From contig NZ_CP040094.1 of assembly GCF_013343235.1 (NCBI RefSeq), forward strand, positions 1,922,501 through 1,986,500: a DNA stretch of 64,000 bases. Direction: 5' to 3'. The translations under genes and the position numbers were made by a program. The stretch is from Nostoc sp. TCL240-02. GTDB taxonomy: Bacteria > Cyanobacteriota > Cyanobacteriia > Cyanobacteriales > Nostocaceae. Shown piece after piece: positions 28,074 to 38,008 of this stretch. The notes under the pieces are model-generated. The model made no database searches. It saw only the letters and a program-made list of their open reading frames with translations, and was not told where the DNA came from. Within the stretch, counting starts at the first letter, position 1, and each line of letters opens with the position of its first letter.

Positions 28074-28445
28074 ATGGCAAACACTAAGATGTGGAAGGTT
28101 ACGGTAAGAACGGCAGTAGTGGCAGGATGTGCCGCAGTGTTCGCACTGGGCGGCGCGGCTAATCCCACGAACGCCCAGACTCCCAAGACTCCACCAACAG
28201 TAGTTCAAGGCAATCAAGCCAAGGGAAGCAACGAAGTGTCCTTTGCAACATGTCCTGTAGGAACCACACTCATCGGTGGTGGGTATCAAATTGTGCCAAA
28301 TGTCCAACTTAATTTTAATAACCAGGTTATAGCCGTGAGCGACATCGTTAGAATAAACGCTCCTAGTCTGTCTCGTCCCAATACATGGGCAGCGCAGGTA
28401 AATACCGGAATTGCTATATCGTATGCCCTCTGTTCAAATAACTAG
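28074..28445 (+). CDS. Small secreted protein of unknown function
   Basis: A 123-residue protein with a Sec signal peptide (VRTAVVAGCAAVFALGGAA, cleavage probably after TNAQ) and a mature part with three cysteines and a Gly-rich CPVGTTLIGGGYQIV motif, ending WAAQVNTGIAISYALCSN. The CPxGTxLxGGGY pattern is known from small secreted bacterial proteins of unknown role. I chose the ATG at 28074, preceded by GGAAGAG; a longer reading from 27990 adds a poorly conserved leader. A good intrinsic terminator follows at 28553. Confidence 0.75.
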   Translation: MANTKMWKVTVRTAVVAGCAAVFALGGAANPTNAQTPKTPPTVVQGNQAKGSNEVSFATCPVGTTLIGGGYQIVPNVQLNFNNQVIAVSDIVRINAPSLSRPNTWAAQVNTGIAISYALCSNN

Positions 28446-28552
28446 TGAGCTACTCCAGGACAGAAAGTAATTTTCAGTATAAACACTGCGTTTAGGGTTC
28501 TTTAAGCCTAATTATTGTGCTAGACCCCACAACCCCAAATAACACCTCGTAG

Positions 28553-28583
28553 AAACCTCGTATGGCACGAGGTTTGTTTTTTT
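28553..28583 (+). terminator. Intrinsic terminator
   Basis: An 8-bp stem AAACCTCG / CGAGGTTT (28553-28560, 28568-28575) with a 7-nt loop is followed by GTTTTTTTT. It lies about 110 bp after the secreted-protein gene on the plus strand. Confidence 0.75.
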
Positions 28584-28612
28584 GGGATTGGGTGCGATCA
28601 CACTTGATCAGG

Positions 28613-28813
28613 CTAATCTGAGATTGAATGCTTTACTGTAGGCACTTTTAATCCCATAAACGGAAACGGAAATCCTGCTTTTTGTTCGCCTGGTTTGCAT
28701 TCAATACATGGTTCTCTCTGACATCCACCGATACAGTTGGCGGGCTGTACATAGAATAATGATGCAAATGTTAAACAGACTGAAAGAAGAAAAGCTAAAA
28801 ACAGTTTTCGCAT
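28613..28813 (-). CDS. Small Cys-rich secreted peptide, possible
   Basis: A 66-residue reading starting MRKLFLAFLLSVCLTFASLF, a good signal peptide, followed by a short cysteine-containing mature part (CIGGCQREPCIECKPGEQK). Starts 10 codons upstream are possible. The four-cysteine pattern suggests a metal-binding or disulfide-rich peptide. It lies directly after the broken tyrosine recombinase and overlaps none of it from this start. Not recognised. Confidence 0.5.
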   Translation of the reverse strand: MRKLFLAFLLSVCLTFASLFYVQPANCIGGCQREPCIECKPGEQKAGFPFPFMGLKVPTVKHSISD

Positions 28814-28823
28814 TCTCAACATT

Positions 28824-29426
28824 TTACAAATCACCCCAATCAAAATTCAGGAAGCGTCGAGCGTTAAGCTTGGTATATTTTTCAGTGTGTTTGATATCGC
28901 GGTGTCCCAGGAAGTCTTGGATTTCCCTAGTGTTATACCCCTGATTCACCAGATAGTACCCGCAGGCATGACGCATCATGTGACAGTGAACTTTGATATC
29001 AAGCCCAGCCTGTGCCGCCAATCGCCCAAGCAGCTTTCGCACCGCATCAGTAGACATCACCTCACCGCGTTCGGAAACGAAAATGTATTTGCTATCAGGT
29101 AACATCTCTCTGAGTTCTTTGAGCAAAACCAATTCATCATCTCTCAAGGGATGCACCCCTGAGTCACTGCCCTTTTCCCTGGTGATGAAAATCTGACGTT
29201 AGCCCCACATGACCGCATCCCAGCGCAAACCGCACTTAGCCCCTACAGCTTCCCCCACCCTCAGACCGTGGCGAAACATGAGCAACATCAGTGTATAATC
29301 ACGGTGGGAATAACGAGCTTTACGATCAAGCGCAGCATCAAGAATACTTCGCACCTCGCTTGGTGTCAGGTATTCTCTAGACCTGTAATGCTTGTTGGGT
29401 AGACGAACTGGGGGCGGTAGCCTCAT
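28824..29426 (-). pseudogene. Tyrosine recombinase with a single internal stop
   Basis: One minus-strand frame of 201 codons is interrupted only by a TAA at 29199-29201. Before it: SREYLTPSEVRSILDAALD and the first catalytic Arg in FRHGLRVGEAVG. After it: the beta hairpin, HMMRHACG (H-x-x-R), FLGHRD (second His) and the nucleophile Tyr in HTEKYTKL. Both halves remain in the same frame, so this is a nonsense change, not a frameshift. The size matches small FimB-like integrases common in cyanobacterial plasmids. A leader for a phage or plasmid integration role is plausible. Confidence 0.82.
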
Positions 29427-29665
29427 TTACTCTTGCTGGTAGTGTCCGGTGTACACGGTCTATTATGGACAGTCTACTACGCCAAGAACCCTATTATTTC
29501 GTTGATAGTCGCGCCACTCAAGAGTTATTGCAAATTATTCTCAATTGAGCTTTGATCAATGGGCTATTGGGTAAATTTATTTAACTGCTCTTATTGATTA
29601 GGATTTTGTGGAATCAAGACGAGTAGCGTCTAGTTACCTCTTTTTGTTGCTTCCAAATATCGAAT

Positions 29666-30331
29666 TCACAAGGGAAGACTCGAATTCCCATCCGATGTGG
29701 AATTTTTTTTCCCAAAACGTTGCCTCATACCCATACCAAAACCAAACGCCGTCAATGAACCCAGAATAGTCATTGGTTCGGGAACTGATGTTACAGGGAC
29801 AACGGATGTAGATGCAGATGCACCTAAAAAAAACTGTCGCAAATCACTTCTAAGAATTCCCTGACCAGTTGTAGGAACAACAATTGGTGGCCCATCAGAT
29901 GGAAGAGAACCTGCTGGATAATAAAATGACAAATCAAAGTCTGATGGACTTTGTTCGAGAAAACGCGAACCTAAAATGAAGGCTACGCAGTTAATAGTCA
30001 GTCCACAAGCACCTACACCGTCAGATTCTAAACCGACAACAACATCACCAGAAGAACCTTGAATAACTTCAGAGGTTGGTATGCCTGTTTCTGTCTGAGG
30101 TGTTCCATCAATTTTAATGTTGTAGTCTCTAATTGCGTCTCTATACAGTCCCTTGAGTGGGTCTGGATTACTATCTGGTATGGAATCATCAAAAAGTATA
30201 CTACCTGTGGTTCCTCTTCCACTAAAGTTGAAGCTGAAGAGAGCAGCTTGAGCCGAAGGTGTGTTAACTAGTCCTAATGTAATTAATGTGACGCTAGCAG
30301 CACTAAATAGTGACTTGATTGTAAAGCCCAT
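29666..30331 (-). CDS. PEP-CTERM sorting-signal protein
   Basis: A 221-residue exported protein. An N-terminal signal peptide (SAASVTLITLGLVNTPSAQA) is followed by a beta-rich domain (FSFNFSGRGTTGSILFDD, later GVGACGLTINCVAFILG) and the C-terminal sorting signal: SVPEPMTILGSLTAFGFGMG with a following basic segment (MRQRFGKK). PEP-CTERM proteins are processed by exosortase and released or surface-displayed in cyanobacterial biofilms. Function of the mature domain is unknown. Confidence 0.88.
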   Translation of the reverse strand: MGFTIKSLFSAASVTLITLGLVNTPSAQAALFSFNFSGRGTTGSILFDDSIPDSNPDPLKGLYRDAIRDYNIKIDGTPQTETGIPTSEVIQGSSGDVVVGLESDGVGACGLTINCVAFILGSRFLEQSPSDFDLSFYYPAGSLPSDGPPIVVPTTGQGILRSDLRQFFLGASASTSVVPVTSVPEPMTILGSLTAFGFGMGMRQRFGKKNSTSDGNSSLPL

Positions 30332-30920
30332 AGAACATAGCCCTTATAGAGGCAGTAATAACCTATCTCGAAATGATACGTTCTCCCTTGGCTTTTGATT
30401 GCAATCGTACAGAAACTTTAACTAATGTCAAACTGGGTTTCTCCAGAACGAATCGCAGGGATCATTCTGAATAATGGAACCAATCAAGAAAGTACCATTG
30501 TCCATAAAAAAACCCTCGTTCAGTCCAAATTGCAGGCACGAGATAGCAGCAATAATCAACCTAGCGCAATCTCTAATGACTAGAAATCAAATCAGAATAA
30601 CATTGATAGTGATAAATGTGCTGAATAAGACAAATCACACAACCTGATCGTATTTTATATCTGGTTATAGAGCATTTCTCTGTCGAGTTAGACACAGCAA
30701 TTCCACTCCAAACCCCCTCTTCTCAAGCGATGAGGGGGCTACGATGTACCTTGTATGATTAGGAAACGCAGGAAACGCTATTTTTAGAAGAATTTGTACT
30801 ATCTTGCCCCTGGTGTCAGAGGAACTATATCTACGCGAACGACCCACGCTCAACGACCCGACCAGCGAGGGGTCATGCTTGCAACCACAGCGCGATGGTC
30901 GGGTTCGCTGCTGTGCTTCT
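30332..30920. other. No gene recognised
   Basis: About 590 bp upstream of the PEP-CTERM gene. Two overlapping opposite-strand readings exist from 30665 onward but have no family features and are composition artefacts of a GC-rich segment that carries the tautomerase remnant. Confidence 0.4.
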
Positions 30921-31085
30921 TTAGGCGTTAACTTTGGACTTGCCAGCCGCGAGCGCCTGCACATCGTCGGTGGTGAGAGCCGCGCCACCCACTCCCCAGT
31001 CGCCGCTCTTGACCTCTTCGATCACAACCCACGTCACTGGACGCAGGTTCTCACCTTCGATTGACACCATCACGTCAGTTGGCAT
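30921..31085 (-). pseudogene. Tautomerase-family C-terminal fragment
   Basis: A 54-codon reading MPTDVMVSIEGENLRPVTWV then IEEVKSGDWGVGGAALTT and a short tail. The TDVMVSIEGEN and TWVVIEEVKSGDWGVGG segments are the second half of 4-oxalocrotonate-tautomerase-like proteins. The N-terminal half with the catalytic Pro1 is missing; the proline at position 2 is not equivalent. The block is more GC-rich than its surroundings. A remnant of a transferred gene. Confidence 0.65.
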
Positions 31086-31307
31086 TGGGGCGAATTAATT
31101 TCTGCGATCACAAATCAGTAATCAGAGGATGAGGCGATCGGCGATAATCTGCTGCTACCCCTGTACAATTCACCACTCGCCGAACGTGCAAGAGGTCTAT
31201 TGAATTTGCCAATTGTCTATTTGTGACGATGAAGGAGAATATAACTGGAAGCACAGATGAAAAGGTGAATCAGATTGAGTACGAGTAATTTTGGTTTTCC
31301 ATACCAA

Positions 31308-32210
31308 CTATTGCTGATATTCCTCAAGGGCAGTATTTGTTGTGAGTGGGTTATGCTGACGAGGATAAAAGCAAGATTCAATTAGAGAATCAGTAATTTG
31401 TTTGTCAAAAGCAGCTGTTGATGGGGTGTGAGTTACTAAATCGTGAAGTACATATTCGGAAAAGTGACGCAATAGTGTTTCTCGATCAAAAAACTCAATA
31501 GGATAGCTAACTGTTGCTTTACCTGCCATACATATTAGTGGCATATAGTCAATATATTTAAGAATATTTGCTTCATATTGTTCGGAAATAATTTCCCAGG
31601 TGGCATAAATTTCAAATGCTGCTTTAGCAGTCTTTTTTTTGCCTTTTTTGTGGGGATTTTCCGATGATAACTGTCGATACTTCAGTGCGGGAATAAATTG
31701 GTCTTTGAGGATTACTTGTTTAAAACTTTGAGTGTAATAATACCAAAATAATAAATCTGAACCAATTTGAAACTTCTCGGCATTATATATTGCTAAAAAA
31801 TGGATATCTTTAAGTAGTTTGATAATATTAAGTGCTGTGACATTTTTGGTAGATACTACTGTTTCATAACAATCTACCTGCCAGTATTGGAATTCTTCAT
31901 AGCTGTCAGTCAACTCAATTTCTAAATACTTGGTTAATTCTGGTGAAGGTAGGGGCTGATTATTGGTAGTTGGTAAGGCAAAGTATTTAGGAGATATGCG
32001 TTGGGAAAATTTAGTATTGTCTTCTTTAATTCCCAATTCTTATACTAAAAAGGCGATTAATTCGGATTTAACCAAATGTCCAGGATGAATTTGTTGAGTA
32101 TTCGTGTGATTTTTTGGGAATGATTGAGTTTCTACCCACAAGTAAAAAGACCCTGACTGGATAAAGTCAGTTTCCTCGTTTGGTATCCAGGTGCCATGAA
32201 GTATTCTCAT
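31308..32210 (-). pseudogene. SNF2-family helicase, N-terminal remnant
   Basis: Minus-strand reading from ATG at 32210 gives MRILHGTWIPNEETDFIQSG then FYLWVETQSF, the start of the large cyanobacterial SNF2/HepA-type helicases, up to an in-frame TAA at about 32037-32039. The same frame continues ELGIKEDNTKFSQRISPKYF and so on for 242 codons, then stops at 31308. The usual protein exceeds 1000 residues; the DEAD/helicase motifs are entirely absent. A deletion removed the rest. Confidence 0.7.
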
Positions 32211-32287
32211 TGTTGTGATGTCTCTGGATTGTTCGGAAATTCACGCGCCTTAGAATTACTTTAGCAAACAGAGGTGCTAGAATTATC

Positions 32288-33455
32288 GGGAGCATCCAGT
32301 TTTGGAAGATTTAGCATTTGTGGGAAAATATAAAAGGAAATAACCCTGTGCGATCGCTGACTATGAGCCAACAGAAACAAGAACGGATCAAAGCGTGCTT
32401 ACAAGAACTGTCAACATTGCTGTACTCGGAAGCTGATAAAAGTCAGTTAATAGACCTCGAAGGTATAGAAAAAACAGTTCGTAGTCAAATATTGGAATAT
32501 GTCGGCCCAGAAATGGCCCTTTTTTTATCGAACAAACAACAAAAACAAAAATCGGTAAAACTAGGAAAATCAAAAGCTTGGTTGGGGAACTGAAATTAAA
32601 AGCTAAACAGATACAGAGACTGGGTTTGAAGCCAAGGAGTCGATTAAGTCCATGACTTCAAAAGTGCTGTTTGAGGCTATCAGCTAATGAATCATACCAA
32701 AAAGCAGAAATCGAAATTGAGGCATTGACAGGAGTGAAGGTTGGTCATACAACGCAACAAAATCTAGTTCTCAAGCAAGATTTTCAACTACCCGTAGCAT
32801 TACAACCTGTATCAGAAGTGAGTGTGGCGGAAAAGTTCGACTACGAGGGAAACCTCAAGTAGGTTGTCACTGGCGAGACTATAAAACCGTTCGTCTGCAA
32901 GGGATTTACTATGGTGCATTCTTTGATGACAACCAATCATTAATTGATTACGTCAATAGCCAATGTTTGGTGAATCCACTTGTTTGCTTGGGAGATGGCC
33001 ATGATGGAGTTTGGAATTTAGTTAAAGAGTTTGGAACTGAACAATTTGAACGTTGGGAAATTTTGGATTGGTATCACCTCAAGGAAAATCTTTATAAAAT
33101 TGGTGGTTCTTTAAAGCGTCTCAAAGCTGCTGAGAGTTTATTGTGGCAAGGTCAGATAGAGCCAATTCAGGCTTTATTTAATAATTGCCGAGGCAAACAA
33201 GTTAAGAAGTTTATCGCTTATCTCCAAAAGCATCGCTCTGGCATTATTAACTACAGCTATTACCAAACTGAACAACTGTGTTCTATTGGTTCTGGATCTG
33301 TTGAGTCTGCTATTAAACAGATTGGAGCAAGGATTAAAATTTCCGGCGCACAGTGGAATGTTGAAAGCGTCAACCAAATCCTTTCCGTTCGTTGTGCTTA
33401 TCTCAATGGTTTGCTTCTTGCTATTTAAGTCTTTCTGCCTAAACTGGATGCTCCC
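32288..33455 (+). mobile_element. ISKra4-family element, decayed
   Basis: A 1168-bp element with ends GGGAGCATCCAGTTTTGG and the complement of CCTAAACTGGATGCTCCC. It inserted into an IS630 orfA-like gene at its right side (33456 onward). No clear target duplication remains. An identical copy of its left half lies inverted at 36420-36998. Confidence 0.85.
32363..33428 (+). pseudogene. ISKra4 transposase with stop and frameshifts
   Basis: Starts MSQQKQERIKACLQELSTLL and runs to LFLSNKQQ in frame 0. A T TTT TTA heptamer at 32521-32527 would allow a -1 shift to the rest (LGLKPRSRLSP). There a TGA replaces a sense codon before LQKCCLRLSANE, and a further frameshift near 32845 disrupts the VSVDGG catalytic aspartate region. 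Downstream the intact part reads CLGDGHDGVWNLV, ILDWYHLKENLYKIGG and IGSGSVESAIKQIG. Dead copy. Confidence 0.82.
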
Positions 33456-33747
33456 CTTCTATTTCTGTGCGTTCTTTTATTGCTTCTTGAATTTCTCGCA
33501 AATATATATCACTTTGTTCTGTCACCATTATCTTTAATAGTTCTTCCTCTTTACCTTTAAGCTTCGAGCGGCGATCTCCTCCTTGTGGTCTGGCAGTTAT
33601 CTCCCCTGTCTCTCGATACCGACGCAAGAAGTCACGGATGAATGATAAACTAACTTTAAATCGTTTTGCTAATTCTCTTTGCGTGCCTTCTTTGTTTGAC
33701 CATGCACTTAATATCTTCTTTCGTAAGTCGATTGAATATGCTGCCAT
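33456..33747 (-). pseudogene. IS630-type orfA fragment
   Basis: A 97-codon helix-turn-helix protein fragment (MAAYSIDLRKKILSAWSNKE, GTQRELAKRFKVSLSFIRDF, TARPQGGDRRSKL) cut at its 3' end by the ISKra4 insertion at 33455. Matches the N-terminal part of IS630-family orfA products. The catalytic orfB is absent here. Confidence 0.75.
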
Positions 33748-33877
33748 TTCTTAATAATCTTCTTTTTTACATCTTTAAAGTAAAGTTTACGATATTTGTA
33801 GTGGATTTGATCTCAAATTGCTGTAAGTGGGAAAAATGTATATTTTAAAACATTTCATTAGAGACGGCAGTAATGAC

Positions 33878-35043
33878 GGGAGCATCCCAGTTTTTTGCAA
33901 AGAAGACGAAAATCAGTCAGGATAGGTAAGACGAGTGTATTTACTTACCGATGACCCCAGAACAAAAGCAAGCTCTTCAAAAACATATTCAGGCGATTGC
34001 TAAAATATTGTATGAAGATACGTCAAAAGAAAAGCTCACAAATCTTGCAGCAATTGAAGAAGCAGTGCGGAGTCAAATGCAGAAGCATGTTATGCCAGAA
34101 GTAGGGGTTTTTTTATCGAAACGATTACAGGGACAACCGCAGGATACCAACGACGGCTCAAAAGCATTCTTGGAGAGTTAGCAATAACGAGCAAACAAGC
34201 CATTGAATTAGAAGTCGCACCAAGTACTCAACTGAGTCCATATCTAGAAACTTGTTGTTTGAGGGTAAGTGCGAATGTCAGCTATGAAGATGCGGCATCA
34301 GACATCAAGTATTTTACGGGCATAGAGGTTTCTCACAGCAGTCAACAGAGATTAGTGCATCGCCAGAATTTTGAGTTGCCAACACCAGAACAGACAATTG
34401 AAGAATTAAGCGTCGATGGTGGAAACATCCGTGTCCGAACTCCTAAAGGTCAAATATGTGCATGGCTTGGCTATAAAGCAATTAGCTTACATCATCTCGG
34501 AATCTTGGGAACTTCATTTCAGAATAATCAGATTGTGATTGATTGGGTTAATGACCAACCACTGGCTAGCCCACTCACTTGTATTGGTGATGGACATGAC
34601 GGCATTTGGAATATAATTGACCAATTAGCACCTGATGCACAACGTCGAGAAATACTTGATTGGTTCCATTTAATAGAAAACCTCCACAAAGTTGGGGGTT
34701 CACAAAAACGCTTGAAACAAGCACAAAATCTACTATGGAAAGGCCAAGTTGAGGCTACTATTGCCTTATTTACAGATTGTAAAGGCAAACAAGTACAAAA
34801 CTTTTGCCGTTATCTTGATAAGCATCGCAATCGCATTATCAACTACGAATATTATCAAGCTGAAGAAATTTGTTCAATTGGTTCAGGTTCAGTTGAATCT
34901 GCCGTTAAACAGGTTGACCGTCGAACAAAAATTTCCGGGGCACAATGGAAACGAGAAAATGTGCCTCAAGTCCTAGCCCATCGCTGTGCTTACCTCAATG
35001 GATTATTGTCAGTTTGAGCCACTTTAAAAAGTGAGATGCTCCC
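33878..35043 (+). mobile_element. ISKra4-family element, apparently complete
   Basis: A 1166-bp element with ends GGGAGCATCC and GGATGCTCCC-like (AGATGCTCCC), flanked by an exact 8-bp direct repeat GTAATGAC (33870-33877 and 35044-35051). It inserted into a region carrying GACGGCA repeats. Its transposase reads through with one -1 shift, so it may be active. Confidence 0.88.
33951..35017 (+). CDS. ISKra4 transposase, two frames joined by -1 frameshift
   Basis: Frame 0 starts MTPEQKQALQKHIQAIAKIL and ends soon after VGVFLSKRL. The -1 frame is open from the slippery heptamer T TTT TTA at 34109-34115 through YQRRLKSILGEL, CCLRVSANVSYEDA, the aspartate in EELSVDGGNIRVR, IGDGHDGIWNII, ILDWFHLIENLHKVGG and IGSGSVESAVKQ to the end at 35017. 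The same heptamer occurs at the same place in the decayed copy at 32521, which supports programmed frameshifting. About 355 residues when joined. Confidence 0.8.
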
Positions 35044-35446
35044 GTAATGACGGCAGTATGACGGTCATAGTGCCGTCAAAAACGAAATTTTTCTGGGATT
35101 TTGTAAATCTTCTAATGGTAAAATTGACGGCCTACACGGCAAGGGTAAAAGCTCAAATCAGCCGTCTGAAAATAAGTGTACTTACTAGCCTTATTTAGGC
35201 TATTGTTGATTTGAGAAAATTGGCTGTTTTCGACTTAAGTAAAAATACTCAGTGAGTCCGAAAAAGAATTTGAGCAAGGACGTGAAGTATTTTTGAAAAA
35301 GCAAGATAAATCAATTCCAAATTCACGCATTCCAAATTGGAGAAGTGCGATCGCTCGTAGTCATGCCAAGAATTGAGATTGGGGATTTGGGTTTTGGTAG
35401 TTATAGTCTGGTAGTTACGATGAATTTGGTATTCATGATGATTAAT
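35044..35446. repeat. Intergenic region with GACGGCA repeats
   Basis: No gene. Together with 33865-33877 it forms a cluster of GACGGCA/TGCCGTC motifs (GACGGCAGTAATGACGGCAG when the ISKra4 element is removed, then GACGGTCATAGTGCCGTC), giving direct and inverted copies. Could be the end of another transposable element; not assignable. Confidence 0.4.
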
Positions 35447-36408
35447 AGACCTCTTGCAAAAATATTTTATGGTATGATGTTGGATTTTGTCGCTTGAATC
35501 AATACTACTTATGCGATATGAGCAAACAAAAAAGTTATCGAATCGGCAGTTCAAACGTTTGGTCGGGGTGCAACGACGTACTTTCGATGAGATGGTTAAG
35601 GTGTTAGAACATACAACCAGTTTTAAGCAAACACGAGGTTATCCGAACAAGCTAGGCTTGGAAGACCAAGCTTTGGTTTGCCTACAGTATTGGAGAGAAT
35701 ATCGGACTTACTTCCAGATTGCTAGTGACTGGCAAGTATCCTAAATCTTCGGTTTGCCGCATAGTACATTGGGTTGAAAGCACATTAATCAGTTCTGGAA
35801 AATTCCGTTTAGAAGGAAAAAAGTCCTTGTTGATCTCATCACAGAAACCAAAAACAGCTGTGATGGATGTAACAGAGAGTCAAATTGAACGTCCGAAACA
35901 CGGGCAAAAACGCTTTTATAGTGGTAAACAAAAACGGCATACTCTCAAATCTCAATTGATAATTGACCTAACAACCCAAGAAATTCGTTGTATTGTAAAC
36001 GGTTCTGGTCGCAAACATGACTACAAACTATTTCTATTTATAGAGAGTAAGGTTCGTTTTCACTCCGAAACCGAAAGCTTAGAAGACAGTGGCTACCAAG
36101 GAATTTCTAAACTACACACTAATAGTCACTTACCTCAAAAGAAAACTAAAGGAGGTAAGTTAACCAAGGAACAAAAGCGATCCAACCGCGCTTTAGCGAG
36201 TTGTCGAGTAGTGATTGAACTTGTTTTTCGGCGTTTAAAAGTTTTTCTGATTTTAAGTCAGCGCTACCGCAATCGTAGAAAACGTAATGGAAGAGCGCTG
36301 TCATTTAATTGCTGGGATTTATAATTACGAAATTCAAAAAGAAGCCTAAATTTCTTTTGGATTTAGTCAGCCCTCCACCATACCACAAAACTTTTTTGCA
36401 AGAGGTCT
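35447..36408 (+). mobile_element. IS5-family element (ISL2-like) with AAT duplication
   Basis: A 962-bp element with perfect 15-bp ends AGACCTCTTGCAAAA / TTTTGCAAGAGGTCT, flanked by AAT on both sides (35444-35446, 36409-36411). It sits about 10 bp from the broken edge of the inverted ISKra4 half-copy, so it may have contributed to that rearrangement. Confidence 0.88.
35487..36324 (+). pseudogene. IS5-family transposase in two frames
   Basis: First frame: MRYEQTKKLSNRQFKRLVGV, RTFDEMVKVLE, YWREYRTYFQIASDWQVS. Second frame, overlapping: SSVCRIVHWVE, AVMDVTESQIERPKHGQKRF (first Asp), YSGKQKRHTLK, DSGYQGISK (second Asp) and RVVIELVFRRLKVF (Glu). The two frames overlap by 26 bp and could be joined by frameshifting, but the 3' end is shifted again after RYRNRRKR, losing the usual final residues. 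Activity doubtful. Confidence 0.75.
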
Positions 36409-36419
36409 AATCTTTGTGG

Positions 36420-36998
36420 CAACCTACTTGAGGTTTCCCTCGTAGTCGAACTTTTCCGCCACACTCACTTCTGATACAGGTTGTAATGCTACGGGTAGTT
36501 GAAAATCTTGCTTGAGAACTAGATTTTGTTGCGTTGTATGACCAACCTTCACTCCTGTCAATGCCTCAATTTCGATTTCTGCTTTTTGGTATGATTCATT
36601 AGCTGATAGCCTCAAACAGCACTTTTGAAGTCATGGACTTAATCGACTCCTTGGCTTCAAACCCAGTCTCTGTATCTGTTTAGCTTTTAATTTCAGTTCC
36701 CCAACCAAGCTTTTGATTTTCCTAGTTTTACCGATTTTTGTTTTTGTTGTTTGTTCGATAAAAAAAGGGCCATTTCTGGGCCGACATATTCCAATATTTG
36801 ACTACGAACTGTTTTTTCTATACCTTCGAGGTCTATTAACTGACTTTTATCAGCTTCCGAGTACAGCAATGTTGACAGTTCTTGTAAGCACGCTTTGATC
36901 CGTTCTTGTTTCTGTTGGCTCATAGTCAGCGATCGCACAGGGTTATTTCCTTTTATATTTTCCCACAAATGCTAAATCTTCCAAAACTGGATGCTCCC
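36420..36998 (-). mobile_element. Inverted half-copy of the decayed ISKra4 element
   Basis: About 579 bp on the minus strand that match 32288-32868 with no difference I can find, including the open readings and the same TGA and frameshift lesions. The outer end is intact (GGGAGCATCCAGTTTTGG complement at 36981-36998); the inner side stops abruptly near 36420. Sharing identical lesions means duplication took place after the element decayed. Confidence 0.88.
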
Positions 36999-37081
36999 TG
37001 CTGTAGCGAATGGAGAGAAGATAACTCTGGTAGGGTTTGGCTCTAGGGTGTTGATTTTATTCGATAAACCCTCTAGTTTAT

Positions 37082-37837
37082 TCATGCAGTTTCCGTGTTG
37101 TCAATTGCGGCAGAAAACAAAATTCTTCTTTTCGAGAGCATAGATTGACCGAGAACTTGATTAGACCAGTCTTCAACATCCAAAAAACGGACTGTTTCTA
37201 ATGCCTCTTTCACAAGAGTAGTTGTCAAATTCATGGTTGATAAACAAATACTCAAAAATATTTGACTTATTTGTTTAAAAGGAGAACGAGAAGAAAACTG
37301 CTTGTATTTACCAAAAAGCGATTCCAGGACATCAGAAGTTGCTAATAATGTTTGTCCTGATTTAAGCCCAGAAATCTCCCCAGTCAAATAACCAAGTATT
37401 TTCTGGGCAAACCCCTTTGAAAAATCTACTTCCACTGTTAAATATTGTTGAATAATACTGAAGCTTTATTGATTCAGTCCTTCAAGTTTAATTTGAGCTT
37501 CTACGGTGCGAGTCATTTGAACAATTTGTTTCCAATTACTGAGTGAGTCTTGATAAGACGCTAACCATCCCAACTTCTGTTTCAACTTAGTCTTGAGAAT
37601 TTCTGGCTCAATATTTGGTACTAAATTGGTTAAAACATCAAGCGGTGAATTTAGCAGATTATTTGCCCGCTCTAAAAGTTTTTCTACGTTAAAGTAACGA
37701 CACTGTGAACGTTGTGAAGGAGGAGCTAAGAAAGATAGTTCAGTTTGTTGTAGTTGTTTTCGACATTGACTACACTGCTGTATAAAAGACTGATATTTTG
37801 AGGAACCATGTAATTCATGCTTGAGTAATAAAGCCAT
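37082..37837 (-). pseudogene. Transposase C-terminal remnant with internal deletion
   Basis: Two consecutive minus-strand readings. The first (37837-37466) has MALLLKHELHGSSKYQSFIQ and LSFLAPPSQRSQCRYFNVEK; the second (37435-37082) has GQTLLATSDVLESLFGKYKQ and VRFLDVEDWSNQVLGQSMLS. They match the C-terminal half of a transposase type frequent in Nostoc genomes. The N-terminal catalytic part is missing and a frameshift/deletion separates the two pieces near 37440-37465. Confidence 0.6.
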
Positions 37838-37956
37838 TGCATGAGTTACATCATAGGTATAAATTACATCAGTATGATTCTAGGGTGTTGACTTTGATGA
37901 GATTTACCCATTTTTTATTCATACAGTTTTGGTGTCTTCATCGGTGAACCAAATTA

Positions 37957-38003
37957 AATGAGTAATAAGTAATAAGTAATAAGTAACAAGTAATAAGTGG
38001 ATT
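37957..38003. repeat. AATAAGTAATAAG heptad-type repeat
   Basis: Degenerate tandem TAATAAG heptamers (AATGAGTAATAAGTAATAAG and following). Similar tracts recur at 38230-38262, 38318-38340 and 38540-38560. These are typical short tandem repeats of Nostocales. Confidence 0.75.
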
Positions 38004-38008
38004 ATTTT

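Noticed and set aside
29156..29199. Frameshift in the tyrosine recombinase
   Set aside because: Both halves share one frame; the break is a single TAA.
30665..31064. ORFs on both strands of about 90-107 codons
   Set aside because: They overlap the tautomerase remnant in other frames and have no conserved features.
33865..35446. CRISPR-associated or Tn7-like transposon ends (GACGGCA repeats)
   Set aside because: No tnsB, tnsC, tniQ or effector gene in the window; repeats are too short to assign.
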